This document shows positions 1-7,240 of a stretch of 7,806 nucleotides of DNA, piece after piece; within the stretch, counting starts at the first letter, position 1; each line of letters opens with the position of its first letter. Origin of the DNA: Dysgonamonadaceae bacterium (GTDB taxonomy: Bacteria; Bacteroidota; Bacteroidia; Bacteroidales; Azobacteroidaceae); contig JAITAH010000326.1 of the NCBI GenBank assembly GCA_031284225.1, positions 1 through 7,806 of the forward strand, given 5' to 3'. The position numbers and the translations under genes are program-made. The notes under the pieces were generated by a model. The model saw only the letters and a program-made list of their open reading frames with translations. It was not told the origin of the DNA and did no database searches.

Positions 1-27
1 ATAGCTGGTAACGGGACATGGACGCTT

Positions 28-98
28 CGCGCACCAAAAAGAATTTCCCGCTCCAATTTCTTTCGTGAAGAAATCCGAAGCGGGAAGAATCCTGCGCG
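28..98. repeat. Long imperfect hairpin of three nested inverted repeats
   Basis: Three nested perfect inverted repeats share one centre: CGCGCA (28-33) with TGCGCG (93-98), TTCCCGCT (45-52) with AGCGGGAA (79-86), and ATTTCTT (56-62) with AAGAAAT (68-74) around a 5-nt loop. The internal loops between stems are short and of similar size on the inner side (3 against 4 nt) and unequal on the outer side (11 against 6 nt). That makes 21 base pairs in a 71-nt span. It could be a structured RNA end, a REP-like dispersed element, or a terminator of something to the left, although no T tract follows directly. Confidence 0.5.
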
Positions 99-129
99 TT
101 TGTATTTATCGACGACTCATTCGCCGCCG

Positions 130-147
130 TCAATCGTAAACGATTGA
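130..147. repeat. Small perfect hairpin with TAAA loop
   Basis: TCAATCG (130-136) and CGATTGA (141-147) form a 7-bp stem around the 4-nt loop TAAA. The next T-rich sequence on the plus strand is weak, so a terminator role is possible but not well supported. It lies between the larger hairpin and the AT-rich zone. Confidence 0.4.
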
Positions 148-171
148 AGACGAAGTTGTTTATAAAATGTG

Positions 172-198
172 TCTCTCTCTCTCTATATATATTTTTTT
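172..198. repeat. Compound microsatellite (TC)6-(TA)4-T7
   Basis: Six TC units (172-183) run directly into four TA units (184-191) and seven T residues (192-198). No gene contains it and the nearest predicted promoter starts some 350 bp downstream, so there is no sign of a phase-variation role. It marks the switch from GC-richer to AT-rich DNA. Confidence 0.75.
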
Positions 199-547
199 CG
201 AGATAACTACCAAATAATTATAGTTAAATTTCCTTAAATTTCTCATCTTTTTTTGCGCTTTGTGCCGAGATATTGTGTGTCGTTTTTAGGTAAATCATCA
301 TTTTTTAACGATTTACGCGAGCAAAGTAAATGATTTTTTTTGAATTGTGCAAGGATTCGAGTTTTTTTTTACGATTGTCAGAAAAACTGCGCTCAACCTG
401 CTCAAAAAAGACTCCGGAAAAGAATCCTTACGCACTAAACGTCTTAGAGCTATCTGAAATAAAGATTTCTTGATTGATTTGATCAAAATTTAAATGCGTT
501 GGCTCTATTATTTTAGATGACTTGCCCTGTTTATCGTTTTCTTTCCT

Positions 548-555
548 TATATTTG
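548..555 (+). promoter_or_regulatory. Predicted -7 box of the lolD promoter
   Basis: TATATTTG matches the Bacteroidota sigma-ABfr -7 consensus TAnnTTTG exactly. It would start transcription around 561-564, giving a leader of only about 12-15 nt before the ATG at 576. A possible -33 TTG lies at 522-524, but at 23 bp its spacing is somewhat long. The site argues against translation starting at the upstream in-frame TTG (522), which would lie before the transcript begins. Confidence 0.45.
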
Positions 556-575
556 CGGAACGATTGAAAAAAATA

Positions 576-1226
576 ATGATTCAGTGTAAAAATATTACCA
601 AAAGTTTCGGCGATCTGCAAGTGTTGAAAGGGATTGATTTAACGGTTTCGCAAGGCGAAATTGTGGCGATCGTCGGACCCAGCGGAGCGGGAAAAACAAC
701 GCTGCTCCAGATTATGGGCACGTTAGACAAGCCTGATTCGGGCGAAATCCTTTACGACAACCTCCCCGTCCACCGGATGAAAGACAAAGAATTGGCCAGA
801 TTCAGAAACAAACGCATCGGCTTTGTATTCCAGTTCCACCAGCTTTTGCCGGAGTTTACCGCGCTGGAAAACGTGATGATTCCTGCCCTGATAGGAAATG
901 CGAAACTGCCGGAAGCGGAACGGAGCGCCCGGGAAATTCTGGATTTTCTGGGTTTGTCGGACCGGACGGAACATAAACCGGCCGCGCTCTCCGGCGGCGA
1001 AAAGCAACGGGTGGCGGTGGCGCGCGCGCTGGTCAACCGGCCGGCCGTCATCTTTGCCGACGAACCTTCGGGAAGCTTGGATACGCAAAACAAGGAGGAA
1101 CTCCACCAACTGTTTTTCGACTTGCGCAAACGCTTTCATCAAACCTTTGTAATTGTAACGCACGATACGGATTTGGCCGCGCTGACCGACAGAATTATCC
1201 CCCTGCGGGACGGGATAACGGTATGA
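576..1226 (+). CDS. lolD: LolD-like lipoprotein-release ABC transporter ATP-binding protein
   Basis: This 216-residue ABC ATPase would hydrolyse ATP on the cytoplasmic face of the inner membrane to drive release of outer-membrane lipoproteins through a LolC/LolE-type permease. Visible motifs are Walker A GPSGAGKT (34-41, Lys40), the Q-loop Gln86, signature LSGGEKQ (138-144), Walker B ending in Asp162-Glu163, D-loop GSLD and H-loop His196. After the Q-loop, [14 protein letters not shown] is typical of LolD and sets it apart from most MacB-type relatives. Length fits the family (about 220-230). I chose ATG 576 because an in-frame TTG at 522 adds 18 residues not expected in the family and precedes a -7 box. 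No permease gene is in the window, so the pairing is inferred; another MacB/FtsE-type exporter ATPase is the alternative. A helix-hairpin-helix gene follows after 64 bp, possibly on the same transcript. Confidence 0.85.
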   Translation: MIQCKNITKSFGDLQVLKGIDLTVSQGEIVAIVGPSGAGKTTLLQIMGTLDKPDSGEILYDNLPVHRMKDKELARFRNKRIGFVFQFHQLLPEFTALENVMIPALIGNAKLPEAERSAREILDFLGLSDRTEHKPAALSGGEKQRVAVARALVNRPAVIFADEPSGSLDTQNKEELHQLFFDLRKRFHQTFVIVTHDTDLAALTDRIIPLRDGITV

Positions 1227-1290
1227 ATGTTTGAAACGCCCGGCAGGGGTTACCAACGAAATAATCAATAACAATTAACAATTTGAAACA

Positions 1291-2040
1291 ATGTTGTGGA
1301 AAGACTTTTTCTATTTTTCGCATCGCGAGCGGCAGGGAATCCTTTTATTACTCGTATTTATCGCCGGCGTTTTTGCCGGAAAATGGATTTTTTCGCCGGA
1401 CAAGCCTCAGCCGATCGAGGGGCAGGAGTTTACGGAAACAACTGTCCAACAACCGAATCCTGAGCCGGAGACGCCCGAACAGCCGGCTTATACGCCTTTG
1501 TATCCCAAACGGGAACAAACGCCGACGGGCAACGACGCTTCATCCCGGACGGAACCGAAGCGAACGTATTACCGGACGGAAAATGAACCTGCGGCACATC
1601 CGCAACCGGCTCGCTACCCTGCCGCGGAAAAATTAGCCAAAGGCGACGTTATCGAACTGAACGGCGCCGATACGCTGGCCTTGATGCGCCTGCCGGGCGT
1701 CGGCCCCTCGTTCGCCAAACGCATTACCGGTTACCGGAATCTCTTAGGCGGGTATCACCGCATCGAGCAGTTGCAAGAAGTGTATGGCATGTATGAAGAA
1801 TTATACACGCAGATTATTCCTTATTTAAAAATTGATCCCGAAAAAATCACGCGCCTGCCGGTCAACAACGCTTCGCTGGACAAACTGAAAGCGCATCCCT
1901 ACCTTAATTTTTATCAGGCAAAAGCCATCGTGGAACTCCGGAAGAAGAAAGGTTCCCTGACAAGCGTCGAAGATTTGCAACTGCTGGAAGAATTTACTCC
2001 CGACGACTGGGTGCGCATCACGCCCTACCTTGCATTTTAA
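1291..2040 (+). CDS. Membrane-anchored helix-hairpin-helix (ComEA-like) protein
   Basis: This 249-residue protein has a short cytoplasmic N-terminus, one hydrophobic helix (about 17-34), and a low-complexity linker rich in Pro, Glu, Thr and Arg (about 35-115). Two ComEA-like helix-hairpin-helix units follow. The first (about 118-180) has the hairpin LPGVGP at 134-139, preceded by the characteristic IELNGAD start. The second (about 185-249) begins LPVNNAS and has a degenerate hairpin, HPYLNFYQAKAIV. Such units bind DNA backbone without sequence specificity; in ComEA they capture incoming DNA in the periplasm. The orientation, with the HhH part outside the cytoplasm, is inferred from the N-terminal anchor. 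No other competence genes are visible, so a role in DNA uptake is not proven. The leader is A-rich, without a clear Shine-Dalgarno. Its stop overlaps that of the convergent DUF3127 gene. Confidence 0.8.
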   Translation: MLWKDFFYFSHRERQGILLLLVFIAGVFAGKWIFSPDKPQPIEGQEFTETTVQQPNPEPETPEQPAYTPLYPKREQTPTGNDASSRTEPKRTYYRTENEPAAHPQPARYPAAEKLAKGDVIELNGADTLALMRLPGVGPSFAKRITGYRNLLGGYHRIEQLQEVYGMYEELYTQIIPYLKIDPEKITRLPVNNASLDKLKAHPYLNFYQAKAIVELRKKKGSLTSVEDLQLLEEFTPDDWVRITPYLAF

Positions 2041-2396
2041 AACGGCAGATCGTCCATTTTGTCGGACGCAGGCGGGGGCGGCGGTTCGGGCAAGGTGTAA
2101 TGGGCGGCCGGTTCCGGTTGCGACTGCGACAGTCCGGCCGGTTCGATTTTCCAGGCTTTGAGGTCGGTGTACCAGCGCCCGTTAAATTCCCGGCTTTCGA
2201 TATCGAAATCAATGTTCAGCGACGCTCCCGGATTCCATTGAGCGGGATTGATTTTATCGCCCCAAACCGTAATACATATTTTCTTGGGAAATTGTCCTTC
2301 GGTTTCCACAATGATACTCTGTTTCTTCCATTCTCCGTTTTTCCCCATTCCCGACTCTATCGGCAGAATTTGTGATAATTTGGCTGTTAATTGCAT
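2037..2396 (-). CDS. DUF3127 protein with SSB-like acidic C-terminal tail
   Basis: This 119-residue protein matches the DUF3127 pattern common in Bacteroidota: an N-terminal strand ([10 protein letters not shown]), then [12 protein letters not shown], a strand ending in CITVWGDKI (about 41-49), and [18 protein letters not shown] (67-84). The arrangement resembles a small OB-fold. After residue 85 comes a Gln/Pro-rich linker with five prolines in a row (about 105-109), ending in DKMDDLPF. That tip resembles the acidic, Phe-ending tail with which SSB recruits repair and replication proteins, so single-stranded DNA binding is a reasonable inference, not a demonstrated function. I chose ATG at 2396; an in-frame TTG three codons upstream (2405) is less likely. 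The gene points away from tsaE and converges on the HhH gene, sharing a TTAA for both stops. Family assignment is confident; function is not. Confidence 0.8.
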   Translation of the reverse strand: MQLTAKLSQILPIESGMGKNGEWKKQSIIVETEGQFPKKICITVWGDKINPAQWNPGASLNIDFDIESREFNGRWYTDLKAWKIEPAGLSQSQPEPAAHYTLPEPPPPPASDKMDDLPF

Positions 2397-2521
2397 CTGT
2401 TTCAAAAACTTTTTTTTTGTTTAGTATTGTCCGTTGTTTTTTCGCTTTGCAAATTTACAACAAAAACTTTATTGAGAAGGATTTATTTTTTACTTTTGTT
2501 GTTCGAACAAACAGATGTACC
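2397..2521. promoter_or_regulatory. Divergent promoter region between DUF3127 and tsaE
   Basis: These 125 bp separate two divergent genes. A minus-strand -7 box, TAAATTTG, occupies 2450-2457, and a plus-strand -7 box, TACTTTTG, occupies 2491-2498; both match TAnnTTTG exactly and are 33 bp apart. Neither has a well-placed TTG/TTTG -33 element. Predicted leaders are about 45 nt for DUF3127 and under 20 nt for tsaE. The DUF3127 leader is very A-rich, as is usual in the phylum. Confidence 0.5.
2499..2510. promoter_or_regulatory. 12-bp perfect palindrome at the predicted tsaE transcription start
   Basis: TTGTTCGAACAA is a perfect 12-bp palindrome that begins directly after the -7 box at 2491-2498, so it covers the expected start of transcription. 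The position suits a repressor operator, but without a known regulator this stays a suggestion; a match by chance in AT-rich DNA is possible. Confidence 0.3.
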
Positions 2522-2956
2522 ATGCAAACCATTCAAATTTCCTCGCCGGCGGGGCTTCCGGAGGCCGCCCGCGAATTTATCGCCGCCATGGGCGATCGTC
2601 GAGTTTTTGCTTTCCAGGGGAAAATGGGCGCCGGCAAAACGACTTTCATCAAAGCGGTGTGCCGAGCGTTAGGCGTTAAGGATGTTATCAATAGCCCGAC
2701 GTTCGCCCTTGTGAACGAATACCGGTCGGACGCCGCCGGCCAAAAGATTTATCATTTCGATTTTTACCGCATCGGTTCCATTCAGGAGGCTTGCGACGTC
2801 GGCGTCGAAGATTATTTTACCGGCGGGGCGTTGTGTTTTATCGAATGGCCGGAGAAAATTAAAGCCTTGCTTCCGCCCGATACGCTGTTGGTACGGATCG
2901 AAGAACAGGCCGACCGGAGCAGATGCGTTTTCCTTGAACAGGCAATCGAATCTTAA
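2522..2956 (+). CDS. tsaE: tRNA threonylcarbamoyladenosine (t6A) biosynthesis ATPase TsaE
   Basis: TsaE is the small ATPase that works with TsaD and TsaB to make t6A at position 37 of ANN-decoding tRNAs in the cytoplasm. The 144-residue product has the usual size. It shows a P-loop [10 protein letters not shown] from residue 33 (Lys39, Thr40), then [10 protein letters not shown] (58-67), the HFDFYRI segment with Asp80, and FIEWPEK (from 106) with the Glu-Trp pair at 108-109, all hallmarks of the family. ATG 2522 is the start: the frame remains open 50 codons upstream, but that extension runs through AT-rich DNA and across the -7 box at 2491-2498 and looks non-coding. It is divergent from DUF3127 and separated by 70 bp from the HTCS, which has its own -7 box, so it is probably transcribed alone. 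Confidence 0.93.
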   Translation: MQTIQISSPAGLPEAAREFIAAMGDRRVFAFQGKMGAGKTTFIKAVCRALGVKDVINSPTFALVNEYRSDAAGQKIYHFDFYRIGSIQEACDVGVEDYFTGGALCFIEWPEKIKALLPPDTLLVRIEEQADRSRCVFLEQAIES

Positions 2957-2984
2957 AAAATAAAAATCAATGGGTTTATTTTAT

Positions 2985-2992
2985 TACTTTTG
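2985..2992 (+). promoter_or_regulatory. Predicted -7 box of the HTCS gene
   Basis: TACTTTTG matches the Bacteroidota -7 consensus TAnnTTTG and is identical to the box before tsaE. Transcription from it would give a leader of about 27 nt before ATG 3027. No TTG is found at the usual -33 distance. This suggests the sensor gene is expressed separately from tsaE. Confidence 0.45.
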
Positions 2993-3026
2993 TTTTCGTA
3001 AAACTCCTAAGCAAACATAAAATCGG

Positions 3027-6000
3027 ATGCAGCATCGTTTACCATATTATCGCTTAATGCCTGTTTTTTGCTGGTTGCTCCTGTTGTGGAACGGGCAAAC
3101 GGTTTGGGCGCAAACAACCAAGTTTTATTCTACGGAACAGGGATTGTCCAACAGTTTGATTAATCAGGTTTATCAGGATAAAAAAGGGTTTTTGTGGATC
3201 GCTACGGAAAACGGTTTGAATAAATTCGACGGAACGCGATTTACCGTTTATAAGAAAAACCCCGACGATTCTACTTCGCTGAAAAGCAATCATGTAAAAA
3301 CTTTGTTTGAAGATTCTTCCGGGAATTTTTGGATGCGATGCTCCGGCGCGCTGATGAAATACGACCGCCACCGCGACGCCTTTCAAAACGTGATTATTTA
3401 TAGCGCCGACGGTTCGCGGTTCTATCCTCCGGTCGTTTCTATCTGTGAAAGGAAAAATGGCGACGTTTGGTTTGCCACTGCCGGATACGGATTGTTTTCG
3501 TTGAAGAAAGGCGAAACGCAATGCAAGCCGGAATCTGTGTTGAATGATCATCTGAACAATTCGCTCCTGACGGTGGTATATGAAGATTCGCAAAACCGCT
3601 TGTGGATAGGTACGGAAAACAACGGAGCGAATGTCTATTCGTTCGACAAACTCGAACTTTATTCTTATACAACTGCTTCTCCCGAAGGCCACCGAATCAG
3701 CGATAACATGATTTCAGCGATCTGTGAAGGTGAAAACGGCGACGTTTTTGTCGGAACTATCGGCGGCGGCCTGAACCGGTTAGACGCTACTACCCTGAAA
3801 ATGACGCCTATTCCCGATAGCGACGGAAAACAGAATATTCCGGTAAAAACGTTGATTTTCGACCGATCCAACCAGTTATTGGTAGGAACCGACGGGTTCG
3901 GAATGAAAAAATACAATCCGCAGAAACAAATTATCGAAGCTTACGAGCCTTTTTTTACATCGTTCAATTTTTCCACCTCTAAGATACACAGCCTTATACA
4001 GGACAAAGATGGAAATATATGGGTAGGCATTTACCAAAAAGGACTGTTTTTTATCCCCGCCAATCCCAACGGATTTAAATATTACGGTTATAAATCTTTC
4101 CGAAAAAACAATATCGGTTCCAATTGCATAATGGCCGTTTACAAAGATAAAAACGATATTATCTGGGTAGGAACCGATAACGACGGTTTGTATGCCATCA
4201 ACGAACAGACGCAGCAAGTGAAACATTATCAACATACGGATGCAAAAACCTCCGTACCCAATACGATTTTATGTATTCACGATACCGGCGACGGGCGGTT
4301 GTGGTTAGGTTCGTATTTAGACGGGATGGCTTCATTCGACAAACAAACCGGAAAATGTTCCTACTTAAACAATCAAACTCATGCGGAATTTACCAGTAAT
4401 AAAGTCTATTGTATTATCGACGATAAAAAAGGCGGCCTGTGGATCGGCACTTACGGCGGCGGATTATACAATTATAACATTGCAACACAATCTATTACAG
4501 CTCATTATTACCAACAGAACGAAAACGCCGACGGGTTGGTAGGCAACTGGATCAATTCTTTGACTTACGACGATTCGGGTTTGTTATGGATCGGCACTTT
4601 AGGCGGTTTGAGTTGCCTGAATACCCGAACCGAGACTTTCCGCAATTACCAGAAAGAAAATTCTCCAATGCCGAGCAACGCTACTTTTGCTTTACAAAGC
4701 GACCGTTACGGCAATATCTGGATCAGCACCGACGAAGGATTGGCATGCCTGAATAAAAAGACCGAAGAAATACGCTTGTTTACCGTTCGCAATGGATTGG
4801 CAAACAACGAAATATGCGCCATAGAGAAAGACAGGGACGGCAATATTTGGGCAAGCACCTTTTCCGGTATTTCCAAATATTCGCCGATCGAAGATAAATT
4901 TACCAATTTTTACGCATCCGACGGTTTGCAGGGAAACGAATTCAGTTATCGCGCCAGCAGTCAATCGAAAGACGGCGAAATCTTTTTCGGGGGAATCAAT
5001 GGAATTACCGGTTTCTTTCCCGACGAAATTCATTCCAAAAAGAAAGACCTGAACGTCTATGTAACTAATTTTTATTTGTTCGGAAAGATCGTACACCGCT
5101 ATCAGAAATCGGGAGGCAAAGTCATTTTTGACGCACCGGTACTGGAGTTGTCGAGTATCCATCTCGCCGCGTCGGACAATGTTTTCGGTTTTGAGTTTTC
5201 TACCCTCGAATACACGAATTTTGAGGGAATATCTTATCAGTACCGTTTGGAAAACTTCGATACCGGATGGGCAACAACGTCGCCCGGAACCAACGGAGTT
5301 ACCTATGCCAACCTGCCGCCCGGAAAATATCGTTTCTTGTATCAGGCCATCGATAAAGAAAACAAATCGGAAATTCATTCCATCGCCATTATCATCCGGC
5401 CGCCCTGGTATGGAACCACGATTGTCAAAATTATTGCCGGATTACTCTTTCTGTTCATCGTTTACAGTATTTATGCTTACCTGTCTTCCCGGATAAAACA
5501 GCGAAATGAAATGATGCGCCTGGAACACGCCGAACAAATCAGCGAAGCCAAATTGCAGTTTTTTACCAATATCTCGCACGAAATACGGACTCCCATGACG
5601 TTGATTATGGGCCCGTTGGAAAAACTGTTGATGAACAACCGGGACGAGAAATTGCAAAACAGCTATCTATTGATTTACCGGAACGCCCAACGCATCCTGC
5701 GCCTGATTAATCAACTGATGGACATCCGCAAAATCGACCGCGGACAGATGCAACTCAAAGCCCGCGAAACGGATATGGTCGGTTTTATTCGAGACATTAT
5801 GCAATCTTTTGCATACATGGCGCAAAAGAAAAACATCCGGTTCGCGTTTCATACTTCCTATACCGAACTGAAAGTCTGGGTGGACTTAAACAATTTCGAC
5901 AAAGTACTGTTCAACGTTCTTTCCAACGCTTTTAAATTCACGCCGGAACAAGGCGAAATCACTATTGAATTACTGACGGGAACGGATAACTCGGCTGCCG

Positions 6001-7166
6001 TCCCGCTGAAAAATTATTTCGAAATCCGAGTACTCGACACAGGCATTGGGATCGACAAAGAACAGATCGACCGGATATTCGAACGTTTCTATCAGATTGA
6101 AAGCGATGTTACGCAATCCCATTACGGAACAGGCATCGGTTTACATCTGGCGCGTTCGCTCATAGAATTGCAACAGGGCATTATTTACGCCGAGAACCGG
6201 AATAATTGCAGCGGAAGCTGCTTCGTGATTCGTATGCCATTAGGCAACCATCATTTAACCGAAAACGAAATGGAAATTATATCCGACGAAGCGCCGTTAG
6301 CAACATTCGCCTATTCCAGAAAAGACAACTTGTTTGAAATGGACGAAAGCGAGGCGGAAGAACCGGACGCCGTTTATGCCCGAACAAAATATCATGTATT
6401 GATTGTGGAAGACGATATCGAAATCAGCAATTACATCCGCATGGAATTACTGCCCTTTTATAAAATCCATCAAATCAATAATGGGAAAGATGCGCTGGAA
6501 TTTATCCTGCAAGAAAAACCCGATTTGGTTATCAGCGACGTCCGAATGCCCAAAATGGATGGTATTACGCTTTGCCGGAAAATCAAATCCAACGTGCAAA
6601 TTGACCATATCCCGGTTCTGTTACTTACCGCCAAATCAAGCGACGAAGACCGGATGGAAGGATTGGATACCGGCGCCGATGCATATATGGTAAAACCCTA
6701 CAATCCCGAAATTCTGAAAAAGACAATTGCCGGCCTGATCGGTAATCGCGAACGGTTGAAACACAAATTGCAACCTTATACCGATAAGAACATCAACAAT
6801 ATCGAAATCAAGGCTTACGACGAAGCTTTGATGGACCGGATTTTGAAAATGGTGAACGACAACATTCAAAATCCCGATTTGAACGTCGAAATGCTGAGCG
6901 CCGGCGTCGGCATCAGCCGCGTACATCTGCACCGCAAATTAAAAGAATTGACCAATCTCTCGGCACGCGACTTTATCCGTACCATACGACTGAAAAAAGC
7001 GGGAGAATTGCTGGCAAACAAAAAGTTAGCTATCTCCCAAGTATATGAAGCCGTCGGATTCAATAATTTTTCCCATTTCTCCATTAGTTTTAAAGAATTT
7101 TACGGAATGTCCCCCACCGAATACATGAATAAATTTGCCGAAAGCAAGAAAGCAGGCAAAATGTAA
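3027..7166 (+). CDS. Hybrid two-component system sensor/regulator (HTCS), PUL type
   Basis: This 1379-residue one-protein signalling system would bind a glycan fragment in the periplasm and activate PUL genes. Order of parts: signal peptide (1-28, cut probable at VWA|Q); about 14 Reg_prop repeats (30-670) with recurring LWIGT-type motifs, enough for two seven-bladed propellers; a Y_Y_Y immunoglobulin-like domain (about 676-792, core YQYRLENFDTGW); a membrane helix (about 800-820); a coiled linker; HisKA with SHEIRTP and phospho-acceptor His851; HATPase with Asn963/Asn967 (N box), DTGIG (Asp1004) and GTGIG (1034-1038); an acidic linker; a receiver domain with Asp1129-Asp1130, phospho-acceptor Asp1171, Thr1201 and Lys1223; and an AraC-type HTH (about 1269-1371). 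All catalytic residues are present, so it appears intact. ATG 3027 keeps the signal peptide; Met11 is an alternative. The adjacent susC-like gene is its likely target; the ligand cannot be told. Confidence 0.95.
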   Translation: MQHRLPYYRLMPVFCWLLLLWNGQTVWAQTTKFYSTEQGLSNSLINQVYQDKKGFLWIATENGLNKFDGTRFTVYKKNPDDSTSLKSNHVKTLFEDSSGNFWMRCSGALMKYDRHRDAFQNVIIYSADGSRFYPPVVSICERKNGDVWFATAGYGLFSLKKGETQCKPESVLNDHLNNSLLTVVYEDSQNRLWIGTENNGANVYSFDKLELYSYTTASPEGHRISDNMISAICEGENGDVFVGTIGGGLNRLDATTLKMTPIPDSDGKQNIPVKTLIFDRSNQLLVGTDGFGMKKYNPQKQIIEAYEPFFTSFNFSTSKIHSLIQDKDGNIWVGIYQKGLFFIPANPNGFKYYGYKSFRKNNIGSNCIMAVYKDKNDIIWVGTDNDGLYAINEQTQQVKHYQHTDAKTSVPNTILCIHDTGDGRLWLGSYLDGMASFDKQTGKCSYLNNQTHAEFTSNKVYCIIDDKKGGLWIGTYGGGLYNYNIATQSITAHYYQQNENADGLVGNWINSLTYDDSGLLWIGTLGGLSCLNTRTETFRNYQKENSPMPSNATFALQSDRYGNIWISTDEGLACLNKKTEEIRLFTVRNGLANNEICAIEKDRDGNIWASTFSGISKYSPIEDKFTNFYASDGLQGNEFSYRASSQSKDGEIFFGGINGITGFFPDEIHSKKKDLNVYVTNFYLFGKIVHRYQKSGGKVIFDAPVLELSSIHLAASDNVFGFEFSTLEYTNFEGISYQYRLENFDTGWATTSPGTNGVTYANLPPGKYRFLYQAIDKENKSEIHSIAIIIRPPWYGTTIVKIIAGLLFLFIVYSIYAYLSSRIKQRNEMMRLEHAEQISEAKLQFFTNISHEIRTPMTLIMGPLEKLLMNNRDEKLQNSYLLIYRNAQRILRLINQLMDIRKIDRGQMQLKARETDMVGFIRDIMQSFAYMAQKKNIRFAFHTSYTELKVWVDLNNFDKVLFNVLSNAFKFTPEQGEITIELLTGTDNSAAVPLKNYFEIRVLDTGIGIDKEQIDRIFERFYQIESDVTQSHYGTGIGLHLARSLIELQQGIIYAENRNNCSGSCFVIRMPLGNHHLTENEMEIISDEAPLATFAYSRKDNLFEMDESEAEEPDAVYARTKYHVLIVEDDIEISNYIRMELLPFYKIHQINNGKDALEFILQEKPDLVISDVRMPKMDGITLCRKIKSNVQIDHIPVLLLTAKSSDEDRMEGLDTGADAYMVKPYNPEILKKTIAGLIGNRERLKHKLQPYTDKNINNIEIKAYDEALMDRILKMVNDNIQNPDLNVEMLSAGVGISRVHLHRKLKELTNLSARDFIRTIRLKKAGELLANKKLAISQVYEAVGFNNFSHFSISFKEFYGMSPTEYMNKFAESKKAGKM

Positions 7167-7188
7167 CCTGGAACAAAAAAATAGATAC

Positions 7189-7217
7189 TGCCGGAACAAT
7201 TCATGTAACATCCGGCA
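7189..7217. promoter_or_regulatory. Inverted repeat upstream of the susC promoter, candidate HTCS site
   Basis: TGCCGGA (7189-7195) and TCCGGCA (7211-7217) are perfect 7-bp inverted repeats separated by 15 nt. The CCGG cores are 21 bp apart, about two helix turns. The repeat ends 23 bp before the -7 box at 7241-7248 and so covers the -33 area, where no TTG is found. That is a fitting place for an activator such as the AraC domain encoded just upstream. It could instead be a terminator for the HTCS gene, but the loop is long and no T tract follows on the plus strand. Confidence 0.4.
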
Positions 7218-7240
7218 AACACAATACCGTTAATTTATCT

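Larger units (their letters stand above)
1..520. other. Non-coding region without a convincing gene
   Basis: No ORF here looks like a known protein. Bases 1-160 are clearly richer in G+C than the rest and contain two hairpins. From about 160 onward the DNA is AT-rich, with a microsatellite, homopolymer T runs, and a short inverted repeat (GTAAATC at 290-296, GATTTAC at 310-316). A 10-bp palindrome, TTTGATCAAA, lies at 478-487, about 60 bp before the predicted lolD -7 box. Short open frames exist (for example 1-147 and 330-473) but show no recognisable motif. The stretch is probably an intergenic region, possibly including the 3' end of an element or gene lying to the left of the window. Confidence 0.6.

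Noticed and set aside
1..147. Open frame running in from the left edge, possibly the end of a gene
   Set aside because: More than one frame is open here on both strands, the translation resembles no family I recognise, and the region is better explained by hairpin structure.
330..473. 47-codon plus-strand ORF in the left intergenic region
   Set aside because: It has no recognisable motif and no clear promoter, and it starts inside AT-rich repeats. A real small protein cannot be excluded, but nothing supports one.
522..575. N-terminal extension of the LolD-like protein from TTG 522
   Set aside because: It adds 18 residues unlike the family and spans a perfect -7 box at 548-555; ATG 576 gives the normal N-terminus.
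723..1274. Long minus-strand ORFs opposite lolD and similar ones opposite the HTCS gene
   Set aside because: They are shadows of strongly recognised genes; their translations lack domain motifs.
1227..1290. CCC/GGG hairpin as a terminator after lolD
   Set aside because: Only three continuous pairs form and no T tract follows, so I see no terminator separating lolD from the HhH gene.
2372..2521. 50-residue upstream extension of tsaE
   Set aside because: The frame is open only by chance through AT-rich intergenic DNA; it crosses the predicted promoter, and TsaE proteins start close to ATG 2522.
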